Below the pieces are notes generated by a model. That model was given only the letters and a program-made list of their open reading frames with translations, ran no database searches and was not told where the DNA came from. Shown here in pieces: positions 9,060 to 17,316 of a DNA stretch of 64,000 bases (position 1 is the stretch's first letter; each line of letters begins with the position of its first letter). Made by a program: the position numbers and the translations under genes. This stretch comes from Phil1 sp964487565 (GTDB lineage: Bacteria > Bacillota > Clostridia > Christensenellales > CAG-138): the NCBI GenBank assembly GCA_964487565.1, contig CAZARN010000008.1, positions 23,467 to 87,466 on the forward strand, given 5' to 3'.

Positions 9060-9498
9060 TATCAGTTTCTCCTTTCGAATCTTCTTGTGTAATTATGTCC
9101 GTCATGCGCGGTTTGAACTCGTTCATGCGCGAAAATTTAGGTTCAAGCGCGCGCAGGATGAAAAACGATCCCGCCGCAAACAGCACGGCGGCAAGCGCTG
9201 TATACAGCTCGCCCCAGATGGAGCCTATCGCGGCGCCGGCCACAAGCGCGATCACCGGTATGCCGTAAACTATGGCGCTCGCTTTGAACACGCTTTTGCC
9301 GTGCAGCTCAATGGCAACGATATCGCCTGTCTTTGCGCCCAGGGAGTTTTCTATCTCGATATCGGCCTCGTTTCCGCCGAGGCGGAAGCAGGCGTTGCAA
9401 TGGCCGCATGCGTCGCTTCTTGTGAAGCGCACCGTGGCCTTTTTGCCCGAAACGGCAGTCACGACGCCCGTCTGTTTCATTTCGCCCGTGTCACTCAT
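9034..9498 (-). CDS. SoxR-reducing-system RseC family protein
   Basis: 154-aa inner-membrane protein. The N-terminal domain carries the cysteine cluster CGHCNAC (about residues 31-37) of the RseC/MucC family, followed by a beta-rich segment and two membrane helices (about residues 78-118). In Gammaproteobacteria RseC acts with Rsx/Rnf electron-transfer proteins; in Clostridia its function is undefined. Its start overlaps the aspS stop by 8 bases and its end overlaps trxA, so all three are coupled, and a redox role together with thioredoxin is a reasonable inference. Confidence 0.82.
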   Translation of the reverse strand: MSDTGEMKQTGVVTAVSGKKATVRFTRSDACGHCNACFRLGGNEADIEIENSLGAKTGDIVAIELHGKSVFKASAIVYGIPVIALVAGAAIGSIWGELYTALAAVLFAAGSFFILRALEPKFSRMNEFKPRMTDIITQEDSKGETDNAQTPDKE

Positions 9499-11266
9499 CG
9501 ATATCCACCTTTATATGCAGCTCCGCAAGCTGCTTGTCCGTGACCTCGCTCGGCGCGCCCATGAGGATATCCTGCGCGTTCTTGTTCATTGGGAAGGGGA
9601 TTATCTCGCGTATGCTATCCTCGCCTGCAAGGAGCATCACCATCCTGTCAATGCCCGGTGCGATGCCTGCATGGGGCGGCGCGCCGTAACAGAAGGCGTT
9701 ATACATTGCGGGGAACTTTTTCTTCACGTCGTCCTCGCCAAGACGCACCAGCCTGAACGCCTTTATCATGATCTCCGGATCATGGTTCCTGACGGCGCCG
9801 GAGGAAAGCTCCACGCCGTTGCAGACGAGATCGTACTGCTGCGCGGTGACGCTCAGCGGATCGATTTCGCCCGATATGGCCTTGTCGAGCGTGTCCGCGC
9901 CGCCGCCCGGCATTGAGAACGGGTTGTGGCAGAACTCAAGCTCGCCCGATTCCTCGCCGATCTCATACATCGGGAAATCAACGACCCAGCAGAATTCATA
10001 GCGCTCGCGGTCCATATGCGAAGGCACTGCCGCGCCGAGCATCTTGCGCATGACGCCCGCCGTCTTTTGCGCGGCGGTTCTTGCGCCCGCGCTCACCATC
10101 ACAAGGCAGCCCGGCCTGAGGCCGAGCGCGCCCGTTACGGCTTCGCTCCTCGGCGCGAGGAATTTTGCGATGCCTCCCGCAAACGTTCCGTCCTCTTCCA
10201 CCTTGAACCAATACGGCTTCTGCCCTGCCTGCACCTCAACATCGGCGCACAGCTTGTCGATCTGCTTGCGCGTAAGCTCGCATCCGGAGCACACGACGGC
10301 CTTTACGGTATTGCCCTGCGCAAACGGCGCGAATTCGCTGCCCTCAACGAGGGAGGTCATATCCTCGACGACGAGGTCTATGCGAAGATCCGGCTTGTCG
10401 GAACCGTATTTTTCCAGCGCGACGTTATACGGTATGCGCGGGAACGGCGCCTGCGACGCGACATGATACGCGCCGTATTTTGCAAATATCGGCGGGAAAA
10501 CATCCTCTATGATCGAGAACACGTCGTCCTGCGTGGCAAAAGCCATCTCCATATCAAGCTGATAGAACTCGCCCGGGCTGCGGTCGCCGCGCGCGTCCTC
10601 GTCGCGGAAACACGGCGCGATCTGGAAATACCTGTCAAAGCCGGACGTCATGAGAAGCTGCTTGAACTGCTGCGGAGCCTGCGGCAGAGCGTAAAACTTG
10701 CCCGGATGCTTCCTTGCGGGGACGAGATAGTCGCGCGCGCCTTCCGGGCTTGAAGCCGTGAGGATAGGCGTCGTGATCTCAAGAAAATCGTGTTCCATCA
10801 TGGCCTTGCGTATCGCGGCCACCACAGAGCAGCGCAGAATGATGTTCTGCTTCACGGCGGGGTTGCGAAGGTCAAGATAGCGGTATTTGAGCCTCTGCGT
10901 CTCATCCGCCTCGCGGCTGCGGTTTATCTCGAAGGGCAGCTCGTTATACCGGCAGCGGCCAAGCACTTCGATCGCATCCGGCTCCACCTCGATATCGCCT
11001 GTGGGCTGGTTGGGGTTCTTGCTGCCGCGCTCGCGCACGACGCCCGAAACAGAGATCGTCGATTCCTTGTTGATCGACTTGACGACGTTCATCATCGCTT
11101 CGCTTTCTATCACGAGCTGCGTCACGCCGTAAAAATCACGAAGGACCACAAATGCAAAATTGCTGCCGACGACGCGCACGTTTTCCATAAAGCCGCACAG
11201 CGTCACTCGCTCGCCGACGTTTGAAAGCCGAAGCTCTCCGCAGGTATGGGTTCTGGACTGGATCAC
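9491..11266 (-). CDS. aspS: Aspartyl-tRNA synthetase
   Basis: 591-aa class IIb synthetase of the bacterial type. In order: N-terminal OB-fold anticodon domain (residues ~1-105, with VTLCGFMENVR), motif 2 around FRDEDARGDRSPGEFYQLDM, a GAD-type insertion, and motif 3 GIAPGIDRMVMLL near the C-terminus. The GTG at 11266 is chosen as start: AGAAGG lies 8 bases upstream and the length then matches bacterial AspRS, whereas the longest open frame adds 22 unrelated residues. Second gene of the hisS-aspS operon, 34 bases after hisS. Discriminating versus Asp/Asn dual specificity cannot be told here. Confidence 0.96.
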   Translation of the reverse strand: MIQSRTHTCGELRLSNVGERVTLCGFMENVRVVGSNFAFVVLRDFYGVTQLVIESEAMMNVVKSINKESTISVSGVVRERGSKNPNQPTGDIEVEPDAIEVLGRCRYNELPFEINRSREADETQRLKYRYLDLRNPAVKQNIILRCSVVAAIRKAMMEHDFLEITTPILTASSPEGARDYLVPARKHPGKFYALPQAPQQFKQLLMTSGFDRYFQIAPCFRDEDARGDRSPGEFYQLDMEMAFATQDDVFSIIEDVFPPIFAKYGAYHVASQAPFPRIPYNVALEKYGSDKPDLRIDLVVEDMTSLVEGSEFAPFAQGNTVKAVVCSGCELTRKQIDKLCADVEVQAGQKPYWFKVEEDGTFAGGIAKFLAPRSEAVTGALGLRPGCLVMVSAGARTAAQKTAGVMRKMLGAAVPSHMDRERYEFCWVVDFPMYEIGEESGELEFCHNPFSMPGGGADTLDKAISGEIDPLSVTAQQYDLVCNGVELSSGAVRNHDPEIMIKAFRLVRLGEDDVKKKFPAMYNAFCYGAPPHAGIAPGIDRMVMLLAGEDSIREIIPFPMNKNAQDILMGAPSEVTDKQLAELHIKVDIDE

Positions 11267-11300
11267 TTGGAAAACCTTCTTTCTGTGAAGATGTTTGTTT

Positions 11301-12563
11301 TTAACGTTTGCCGAGTATATATGCGGCGACATCCCCCATGGGCATCGATATCTGTTCGCCGCCGTCCGTCATGCTCTTGAGCTGTATCTCGCCCTTTTGA
11401 AGCTCGTCGTCGCCAAGCACCGCCGTGAAGCGCGCGCCGAGCTTGTCCGCGTACTTGAACTGCGCCTTGAAGCTTCGCCCCGCGTGATCGAACTCCGTCC
11501 TTATCCCGCTGGCGCGAAGCTCGCCCGCAAGCTTCAATCCGGCCGCACGCGCCGTCTCGCCCTGGGCCGCGATGAACACGTCCGTCGGCGCGGGAGCGGG
11601 TATCGGGCTGAAGCTTTCGGCAACGAGCAAAAGCCTTTCCATGCCCATGCCGAAGCCCACGGCGTTCATTTTGGGGCCGCCCAGCTCCTCGATCAGCCCG
11701 TCGTAACGACCGCCGCCGCAAACCGTCCCCTTATATGCGCCCTCGGTCGATATTATCTCAAAAACGGTCTTCGTATAGTAATCAAGACCGCGCACGATCA
11801 TGGGATCCACCGCGTATTCTATGCCAAGCGCGCCGAGGCAGCGTTTAAGCTCCTCAAAGTGATCCCGGCATTCATCGCAGAGGAAGTCGAGTATCTTCGG
11901 CGCGTTTTTGGCGATCTCATGGCAGCGCTCCTCCTTGCAGTCAAGTATGCGAAGGGGATTCTTCTCATATCTGTCCCGGCAGGTCTCGCACAGCGAGCCG
12001 TAATTCGCCTTGAGATATTCGCGCAACGCGGCGTTGTATTTCGGCCTGCACTCCGGACAGCCGATGCTGTTTATGTTGACCGAAAGCTTATTGACGCCGA
12101 GCTTCTTCAAAAGGCTGCACGCGAGGGCTATCACCTCAGCGTCGGCAGAGGCGCGCGGCGCGCCGAAAACCTCAACGCCGAACTGATGATGCTCGCGCAG
12201 CCTGCCCGCCTGCGGCTTTTCATAACGGAAAACCGGGCAGTAAAGATAATACATCTTTGTGGGCTGCGCATCGGCAAAAAGCTTGTTTTCCAAAAACATG
12301 CGCACGGCGCCCGCGGTGCCCTCCGGCTTGAGGGTCACGCTCCTGTCGCCCTTGTCGGTGAAGGTATACATCTCCTTCTGCACGATGTCCGTGGTGTCGC
12401 CCACGCCGCGCAGGAACAGCTCCGTATGCTCGAGCACGGGCGTGCGCGTTTCGCTGAAACCGTACACGCTGCAAATGTCGCGCATTTCGCGCTCGATAAA
12501 CTGCCATTTGTAGCTTTCTCTCGGGGTGACATCCTTCATCCCCTTGGGCGCCTGATACTGCAT
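11301..12563 (-). CDS. hisS: Histidyl-tRNA synthetase
   Basis: 420-aa class IIa synthetase of typical length, charging tRNA-His in the cytoplasm. Motif 1 lies around the TPVLEHTELFLRGVG segment; the HisRS-specific motifs are VRGLDYYTKTVFEI and GGGRYDGLIEELGG; the C-terminal anticodon-binding domain starts near APTDVFIAAQG. A run of cysteines (CRPKY, CETC, CDEC) lies in the insertion region. It directly follows a T-box leader and is first in the hisS-aspS-rseC-trxA operon. Confidence 0.97.
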   Translation of the reverse strand: MQYQAPKGMKDVTPRESYKWQFIEREMRDICSVYGFSETRTPVLEHTELFLRGVGDTTDIVQKEMYTFTDKGDRSVTLKPEGTAGAVRMFLENKLFADAQPTKMYYLYCPVFRYEKPQAGRLREHHQFGVEVFGAPRASADAEVIALACSLLKKLGVNKLSVNINSIGCPECRPKYNAALREYLKANYGSLCETCRDRYEKNPLRILDCKEERCHEIAKNAPKILDFLCDECRDHFEELKRCLGALGIEYAVDPMIVRGLDYYTKTVFEIISTEGAYKGTVCGGGRYDGLIEELGGPKMNAVGFGMGMERLLLVAESFSPIPAPAPTDVFIAAQGETARAAGLKLAGELRASGIRTEFDHAGRSFKAQFKYADKLGARFTAVLGDDELQKGEIQLKSMTDGGEQISMPMGDVAAYILGKR

Positions 12564-12597
12564 TTCACACCTCTCCTAACAAAAAAATAAACAATAA

Positions 12598-12823
12598 GGG
12601 TCCTCCATCCATAGGGACGGAGGACCCGCGGTACCACCCTTGTTGAGCGCGAAACACGCTCCGCTTGAACCCCTTAACGCGGGAAACGGCCGCGCATTTC
12701 CTCGCGGCGGCTCGCGGGGCGTCCTTCATCATCCATGGCGCAAGACGGCTTCCAGCCACGACCGTCACTCTCTTTTGCGCCTTGCGGAGGATTACTTCCC
12801 CGTTCACGGCCCTATTTCACGCC
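12598..12823 (-). ncRNA. T-box riboswitch leader of the hisS operon
   Basis: On the minus strand the near-invariant T-box sequence AAGGGTGGTACCGCGG occurs at about 12626-12641. It is followed at once by a terminator stem GGGTCCTCC / GGAGGACCC (12598-12606 with 12619-12627) and a TTATTGTTTATTTTTTT run. Upstream lie a Stem I-like region with an AGAGAG bulge and an AAGTA element. Candidate specifier codons lie in an ATG-GAT-GAT-GAA stretch near 12722-12736, which would favour an Asp codon, but the specifier loop could not be folded with confidence. Uncharged tRNA should promote read-through into hisS and aspS. Confidence 0.93.
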
Positions 12824-12852
12824 ATTATAACCGCAAAGCGCCCCATTGTCAA
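12824..12852 (-). promoter_or_regulatory. Sigma-A promoter of the T-box/hisS operon
   Basis: Perfect consensus hexamers on the minus strand: TTGACA (12847-12852) and TATAAT (12824-12829) with a 17-base spacer. Transcription should begin about 7 bases further, at the head of the T-box leader. Confidence 0.88.
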
Positions 12853-12989
12853 TATTCGCGGCCAGCGCCCCGGATGATAAAGCGATTGCCCCTTTACACG
12901 CAGCATGTTATTATAGAATGACTAATAATAGGAAACACCGCACCGGACCGCACGGCACTGCGCGGCAGTGCTTCCCGAAGGAGGATATT

Positions 12990-13415
12990 ATGCAGTTCAT
13001 TCCAGGAGTCGGCGCACAGGGCGCAAAATTCGGCATAAAGGAAGACGAGCTTGTGCGCGCTTTCGGCAAGCCGGACAGGCGTATTGAGGACGGAATGGGC
13101 GTGATGCTCATATATAACGACAAATACGCGCGCTTCAGGTTCGACAAGGATCTCGGCGGCAAGCTCACGACCATTGAATGCTCCGATCCATCGCTCACCA
13201 TCATGGACAGGAAGGTCATCGGCATGAAGAAGAGCGCATTTGAAGCGCTCGCCAGGGAGAAGGGTTTCGCGCCTGTCGAATACGAGGATTACGACAGCTT
13301 CGAGACCGCCTTCTGCGACCCGTTCTCAGCATGGTTCACGCTTGAATACGGCCGGGTATCCGCCGTGAAGTGCGGCCCCCTCATAGGTGAAAACGACGAG
13401 GTGCGCTGGCCCTGA
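12990..13415 (+). CDS. Conserved hypothetical cytoplasmic protein
   Basis: 141-aa soluble protein; I do not recognise a family with certainty. The ATG at 12990 follows GAAGGAGG by 6 bases; the longer open frame has no such site. The pattern GxxxLGIKEDELVRAFGKPD-like and later IIGMKKSAFEALAREKG recalls small proteins in which a short repeat describes a threshold or slope parameter, and similar motifs occur in bacterial proteins annotated as SMI1-neighbour or hypothetical. It has no signal peptide or membrane helix. It is transcribed alone, diverging from the T-box promoter. Confidence 0.6.
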   Translation: MQFIPGVGAQGAKFGIKEDELVRAFGKPDRRIEDGMGVMLIYNDKYARFRFDKDLGGKLTTIECSDPSLTIMDRKVIGMKKSAFEALAREKGFAPVEYEDYDSFETAFCDPFSAWFTLEYGRVSAVKCGPLIGENDEVRWP

Positions 13416-13522
13416 CCAATTATAAACAAACTGTTACGCCGATGACGAACACGCATGTTTGGTGTATAATGGGACGAGTTATTTTGCGGTTTTACGGCCG
13501 TATGTTTCAGGGAGGCGCGAGC

Positions 13523-14254
13523 TTGAAAGCTTTCAAGTCGCTTTTGATTTTTGTTTTATGTTCCGTCGCGGCGCTCACATGCGCATGTCAGCAGGGCGCG
13601 GCCGCCGCGGACGAAGTTGTCGACGTGCAGGCGCCGGAGCATACGCAGGAGGCGCAGTTTACCCCCGCGCCCGGCGAAAGCACGCCCGCGCTTACGCCGC
13701 AAGAGGCGCAGGCACAGACGCCGGCGCCCGCCGGGACGCCGGATGACGGTTTGCCGTATTACCTTTATGTCGAGAAGGGTTCATTTACCCTCACGATTTA
13801 TGAAAAGGATGAAAACGGCGAATACACAAAGGTTTACGCGACCTATCGCATCGCCCACGGCGGCAACAAAACGCCCGCCGGCAAATACACATTGGGCGGC
13901 GAAAGCACGCGCGAACGCTGGCATGATTTTCCCGACGGGGGAACGGTGCAGTACGCGACGAAATACGAGGGCAGGCTTTATATCCATTCCCCGCTGTATG
14001 CGACCGCCGATCCCACGCAGATGTGGCCAAAATACTATGACGGGGAAAAGGGCATCGGCCTTGAATCGACCGGCGGCTGCCTGCGCATGGTGACCGAAGC
14101 CGCAAAGTTCATCTATGAAAACTGTCCCGAAGGGACCGTGCTTGAGATCGTGAACGGCTCGCCCAAGGGAACCACGAGCGACGCCCAGCCAAGCCGCAAC
14201 GGTCTTCGCATAGACCCGACCGATTACGAAACGCTTGAAGCCCACGGACACTGA
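13523..14254 (+). CDS. L,D-transpeptidase (YkuD domain) with signal sequence
   Basis: 243-aa exported protein. After a hydrophobic N-terminal segment ending near LTCACQQG comes an Ala/Pro/Thr-rich linker (about residues 35-75), then a YkuD catalytic domain. Its motif is LYIHSPLY with the catalytic histidine and STGGCLRM with the catalytic cysteine, matching HxxG...S-x-GC-x-R. Such enzymes make 3-3 peptidoglycan cross-links or attach proteins to the wall. The TTG start at 13523 is chosen because GGGAGG lies 7 bases upstream; ATG codons further up lack a site. A TATAAT box is at 13465-13470. First of a run of envelope genes. Confidence 0.85.
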   Translation: MKAFKSLLIFVLCSVAALTCACQQGAAAADEVVDVQAPEHTQEAQFTPAPGESTPALTPQEAQAQTPAPAGTPDDGLPYYLYVEKGSFTLTIYEKDENGEYTKVYATYRIAHGGNKTPAGKYTLGGESTRERWHDFPDGGTVQYATKYEGRLYIHSPLYATADPTQMWPKYYDGEKGIGLESTGGCLRMVTEAAKFIYENCPEGTVLEIVNGSPKGTTSDAQPSRNGLRIDPTDYETLEAHGH

Positions 14255-14272
14255 AAAAAGACGAGGTGAAAA

Positions 14273-15352
14273 TTGAAAAGATTCGCGCTCACCGTACTTT
14301 CGGCATTGATCCTGCTTTCCGGCTGCGCTTCGCATTCCTCCCCCGCGCCCACAGAAGGCTTTGTGGATGTTTGCAAAACGCCGGAAGCTGCGCAAAGCGC
14401 CGCGCCTGAGGACACCGCCGCGCCCGAGGACACCGCCGCGCCCGACGCCACAGCTTCGCCCGCGCCGGCCCTCACGCCAGTGATGTACAAATCCCGCGTG
14501 AACACGCTCAACTGCCGAAGCTCCGCCACGACGGCCGACAGCTCGAACATCGTTTGCGAGCTAAGCTATGAAGAGGAGGCCGAATATCTCGGCACGGAGG
14601 GCGATTTCACGTTTATCCGTCTTGCGGACGGGCGCGAGGTGTATTGTTATTCCGATTATCTTGTGCCGGCCGAGACCGTGCTTTATGCTTATCTTCCCAG
14701 GGAGAGCGCGCAGAAAACCGTCATTGCGACCGGGGAACCGGTCTTCGAGGCGGACGGCGTGACCCCTGTGATGGTGATAAACGAGCTTGTGGATCTGAGG
14801 CTGTATCTTCCCGACGCGCAGTACGAGCTGCTTTTCGCGACGGATAAAAACATAACCGGCGCGCCGCTTTATGCGCGGGCGATCCCGCTCATGCAGAAGG
14901 GGACGGCGGAAAAATTCCAGAAGGCCTTTGCCCTTTTCAAGGCGGACGGCTATACGGTGAAGGTATATGACGCTTACAGACCCAAGAGCGTGCAGAAGAT
15001 ACTCTATGACATCGTGCAGAACCGCCACTGGATCGCGAACCCGGCGACGACCGCCTCAAACCACAACCGCGGCTGCGCGGTGGATATGTCCCTCATCGAC
15101 GACGCCACCGGCCTTGAGCTTGTTTTCCCGACGCCCATGCACACCTTCTCGGACGAATCCGCGCGCACCTCTGCCTCGTGGAGCGATGAAGCGCGCGCCA
15201 ACGTCGATTACATGACCGAAATCATGAAGCAATGCGGCTTCAACAGCATCGAAAGCGAATGGTGGCACTTTTCGGATACGGAAAAGGACAAATATATGAC
15301 CACCGACATTGATCTCGGAAGCCTCAACATGCTTCCCAAACAGGAGGGCTGA
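14273..15352 (+). CDS. VanX-type D-Ala-D-Ala dipeptidase lipoprotein with SH3b domain
   Basis: 359-aa lipoprotein (lipobox LLSGC, TTG start with GAGGTG upstream). After an Ala/Pro/Glu-rich linker with a duplicated APEDTAAPEDTA segment there is an SH3b-like domain (about residues 67-125), then an M15D dipeptidase domain: YDAYRP, SNHNRGCAVDMSL (SxHxxGxAxD zinc motif) and ESEWWHF (ExxWWH). All catalytic residues are kept. Family enzymes hydrolyse D-Ala-D-Ala or related dipeptides. Being extracellular and wall-binding, it more likely recycles peptidoglycan stem dipeptides than gives vancomycin resistance; no vanH/vanA genes are near. Confidence 0.87.
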   Translation: MKRFALTVLSALILLSGCASHSSPAPTEGFVDVCKTPEAAQSAAPEDTAAPEDTAAPDATASPAPALTPVMYKSRVNTLNCRSSATTADSSNIVCELSYEEEAEYLGTEGDFTFIRLADGREVYCYSDYLVPAETVLYAYLPRESAQKTVIATGEPVFEADGVTPVMVINELVDLRLYLPDAQYELLFATDKNITGAPLYARAIPLMQKGTAEKFQKAFALFKADGYTVKVYDAYRPKSVQKILYDIVQNRHWIANPATTASNHNRGCAVDMSLIDDATGLELVFPTPMHTFSDESARTSASWSDEARANVDYMTEIMKQCGFNSIESEWWHFSDTEKDKYMTTDIDLGSLNMLPKQEG

Positions 15353-15358
15353 TCTTTC

Positions 15359-15877
15359 ATGAAAAAACTTTTACCCATCGTGCTTGCGATCGCGCTTTGT
15401 CTCGCCTTTGCCGCCTGCGGCGGCGCGCCGGCCGGAGCGCCGTCCGGCAGCTTTTCCGAAAAGGATCTCGGATTCGGGCTTGACGGCAAAACGTATTACC
15501 TGCGCGAGGACAGCGCGGAGCTTATCAAGGCGCTCGGCGACGGCTATGAATACAGCGAGGTCGTAAGCTGCGTTTATGACGGCAAGGACAAGACCTTCGA
15601 ATATCCCGGCGTGACGGTCGGCACGGTGCCGGTGGACGGCGCCGACGTGACGGAGTGCATAACCCTTACCGACGGCACATATTCCACCCTGCGCGGAGCA
15701 AAGGTCGGCGACACGACCGAAGCCGTGAAAGCCCTTTACGGCGACGGCTGGTTTGACGACGGTTACCTCACCTATTCGCTTTCGGGCGATTCGGGCGATA
15801 TCCATTCGGAACGCATCCAGTTTGAGTATGCGAACGACGCCGTAACGCGCATATTCATCTATTCCCCAAGCTACTGA
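15359..15877 (+). CDS. Small hypothetical lipoprotein
   Basis: 172-aa predicted lipoprotein: basic start MKKLL, hydrophobic core and lipobox AFAAC followed by Gly/Ala/Pro. The mature part has a TYSTLRGAKVGDTTEAVKAL segment, a pattern found in several uncharacterised clostridial lipoproteins in which a VGDT...V..LYG motif follows a short beta hairpin (BLIP/SmpA-like fold is possible). It lies 6 bases after the VanX-like gene, with AGGAGGG at the end of that gene serving as ribosome binding site. Function unknown. Confidence 0.75.
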   Translation: MKKLLPIVLAIALCLAFAACGGAPAGAPSGSFSEKDLGFGLDGKTYYLREDSAELIKALGDGYEYSEVVSCVYDGKDKTFEYPGVTVGTVPVDGADVTECITLTDGTYSTLRGAKVGDTTEAVKALYGDGWFDDGYLTYSLSGDSGDIHSERIQFEYANDAVTRIFIYSPSY

Positions 15878-15898
15878 TAACGGAGGCCGCGGCGGGGC

Positions 15899-17302
15899 AT
15901 GGTATTCAGCTCACCCACATTCCTCTTCATATTCCTGCCGGTGGTGTTCATTCTGAACCTCGCCCTGCGCAGGAGCATCAAGCTTTCAAACGCGCTGCTC
16001 ATCGTCTCATCCCTGCTGTTTTATGCGTGGGGAGAGCCGGTTTATGTTCTGCTCATGATCGCAACGACCTTCGTGTGCTGGGGCATGGCGCGCTTGATGG
16101 AGCGCTTCGGGCAAAGGCGCTCCCTTTTCATGACCCTGGCCGTCATATGGGGCGTCGCCACGCTCGTGTTCTTCAAATACACGGATTTTCTCATTGAATC
16201 CTTCAGCGCTCTGACCGGGCTCGCGCTCAAAACCACCGGCATCGCGCTGCCCATCGGCATATCGTTTTTCACGTTCCAGGCGATGAGTTACGTGCTCGAC
16301 GTTTACCGCGGCGACGCGAAGACCGCCGGGAATTTTTTTGACGTGCTTCTTTACATATCGCTTTTCCCGCAGCTTATCGCGGGCCCCATCGTGCGTTACA
16401 GCGATATAGCGCAGCAGATAAACGAACGCACGGTCTCGCTTGACGATGTGGCGCTTGGCTTCCGCAGGTTCTGCTTCGGCCTTGCAAAGAAGGCGCTTCT
16501 GGCAAACACGCTCGCCCGCACCGCGGACGCCGTTTTCGCCCTGCCGCACGAAGGGGTCAACGCTCCCATCGCGTGGCTTGGCGCGATAGCATACCTTTTC
16601 CAGATATACTTTGACTTTTCAGGCTATTCCGATATGGCCATCGGCCTTGGCCGCGCGTTCGGCTTCACCTTCCGCGAAAACTTCAATTATCCGTATGTAT
16701 CGCCATCCATGCAGGAATTCTGGCGCAGATGGCATATTTCGCTTTCCACATGGTTCCGCGAATATGTGTACATACCCCTCGGCGGCAACCGAAAGGGCAA
16801 ATTCCGCACCGGCCTCAACAAGCTGATCGTTTTCCTGCTCACCGGATTGTGGCACGGGGCAAACTGGACCTTCGCCTGCTGGGGTCTTTATCACGGATCG
16901 TTTCTCATGCTCGAATCCTACGGCGTGCTCAAACCGCAAAAATGGCCGCGCTTTCTCGCGCACCTGTATACCATCGCGGCGGTTACCGTGGGCTTTGTGA
17001 TATTCCGCGCGGATACCATGGGCGACGCTTTGTTCATGCTCGGCCGCATGGCGGCGGGATGGAGCTTCACCGCGGCGAACATCGCGGAGCTTTCCGCCCT
17101 TCTGACGCCGCTTTGCGCGCTCGCGCTCATCGTATCGGCCGCAGCGGCAACGCCGTTTGCCCATCTTGCGGGCGAAAAGCTCCGCGCCGGAAGCCGCGCG
17201 GGCGAAAACGCGATATATGTTTCCGCAATAATCGTTTTTGCCCTGTCCGTGCTTTGCGTTGCGACTTCAAGCTATAATCCGTTCATCTATTTCAGGTTTT
17301 AG
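15899..17302 (+). CDS. MBOAT family O-acyltransferase (AlgI/DltB-like)
   Basis: 467-aa polytopic membrane protein with about 11 hydrophobic segments. Family signatures visible: LPIGISFFTFQAMSYVLDVY, QLIAGPIVRYSDI, a membrane-embedded YFDFSGYSDMAIGLGRAFGF, FWRRWHISLSTWFREYVYIP and the catalytic-histidine motif LTGLWHGANWTF. These enzymes move acyl groups across the membrane onto a wall or secreted polysaccharide. The next gene encodes a DHHW-type partner, the usual AlgI-AlgJ/X-like pairing, so the two probably acetylate an extracellular polymer. The polymer cannot be named from this window. Confidence 0.94.
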   Translation: MVFSSPTFLFIFLPVVFILNLALRRSIKLSNALLIVSSLLFYAWGEPVYVLLMIATTFVCWGMARLMERFGQRRSLFMTLAVIWGVATLVFFKYTDFLIESFSALTGLALKTTGIALPIGISFFTFQAMSYVLDVYRGDAKTAGNFFDVLLYISLFPQLIAGPIVRYSDIAQQINERTVSLDDVALGFRRFCFGLAKKALLANTLARTADAVFALPHEGVNAPIAWLGAIAYLFQIYFDFSGYSDMAIGLGRAFGFTFRENFNYPYVSPSMQEFWRRWHISLSTWFREYVYIPLGGNRKGKFRTGLNKLIVFLLTGLWHGANWTFACWGLYHGSFLMLESYGVLKPQKWPRFLAHLYTIAAVTVGFVIFRADTMGDALFMLGRMAAGWSFTAANIAELSALLTPLCALALIVSAAAATPFAHLAGEKLRAGSRAGENAIYVSAIIVFALSVLCVATSSYNPFIYFRF

Positions 17303-17316
17303 GGAGGAGGAAAGCC

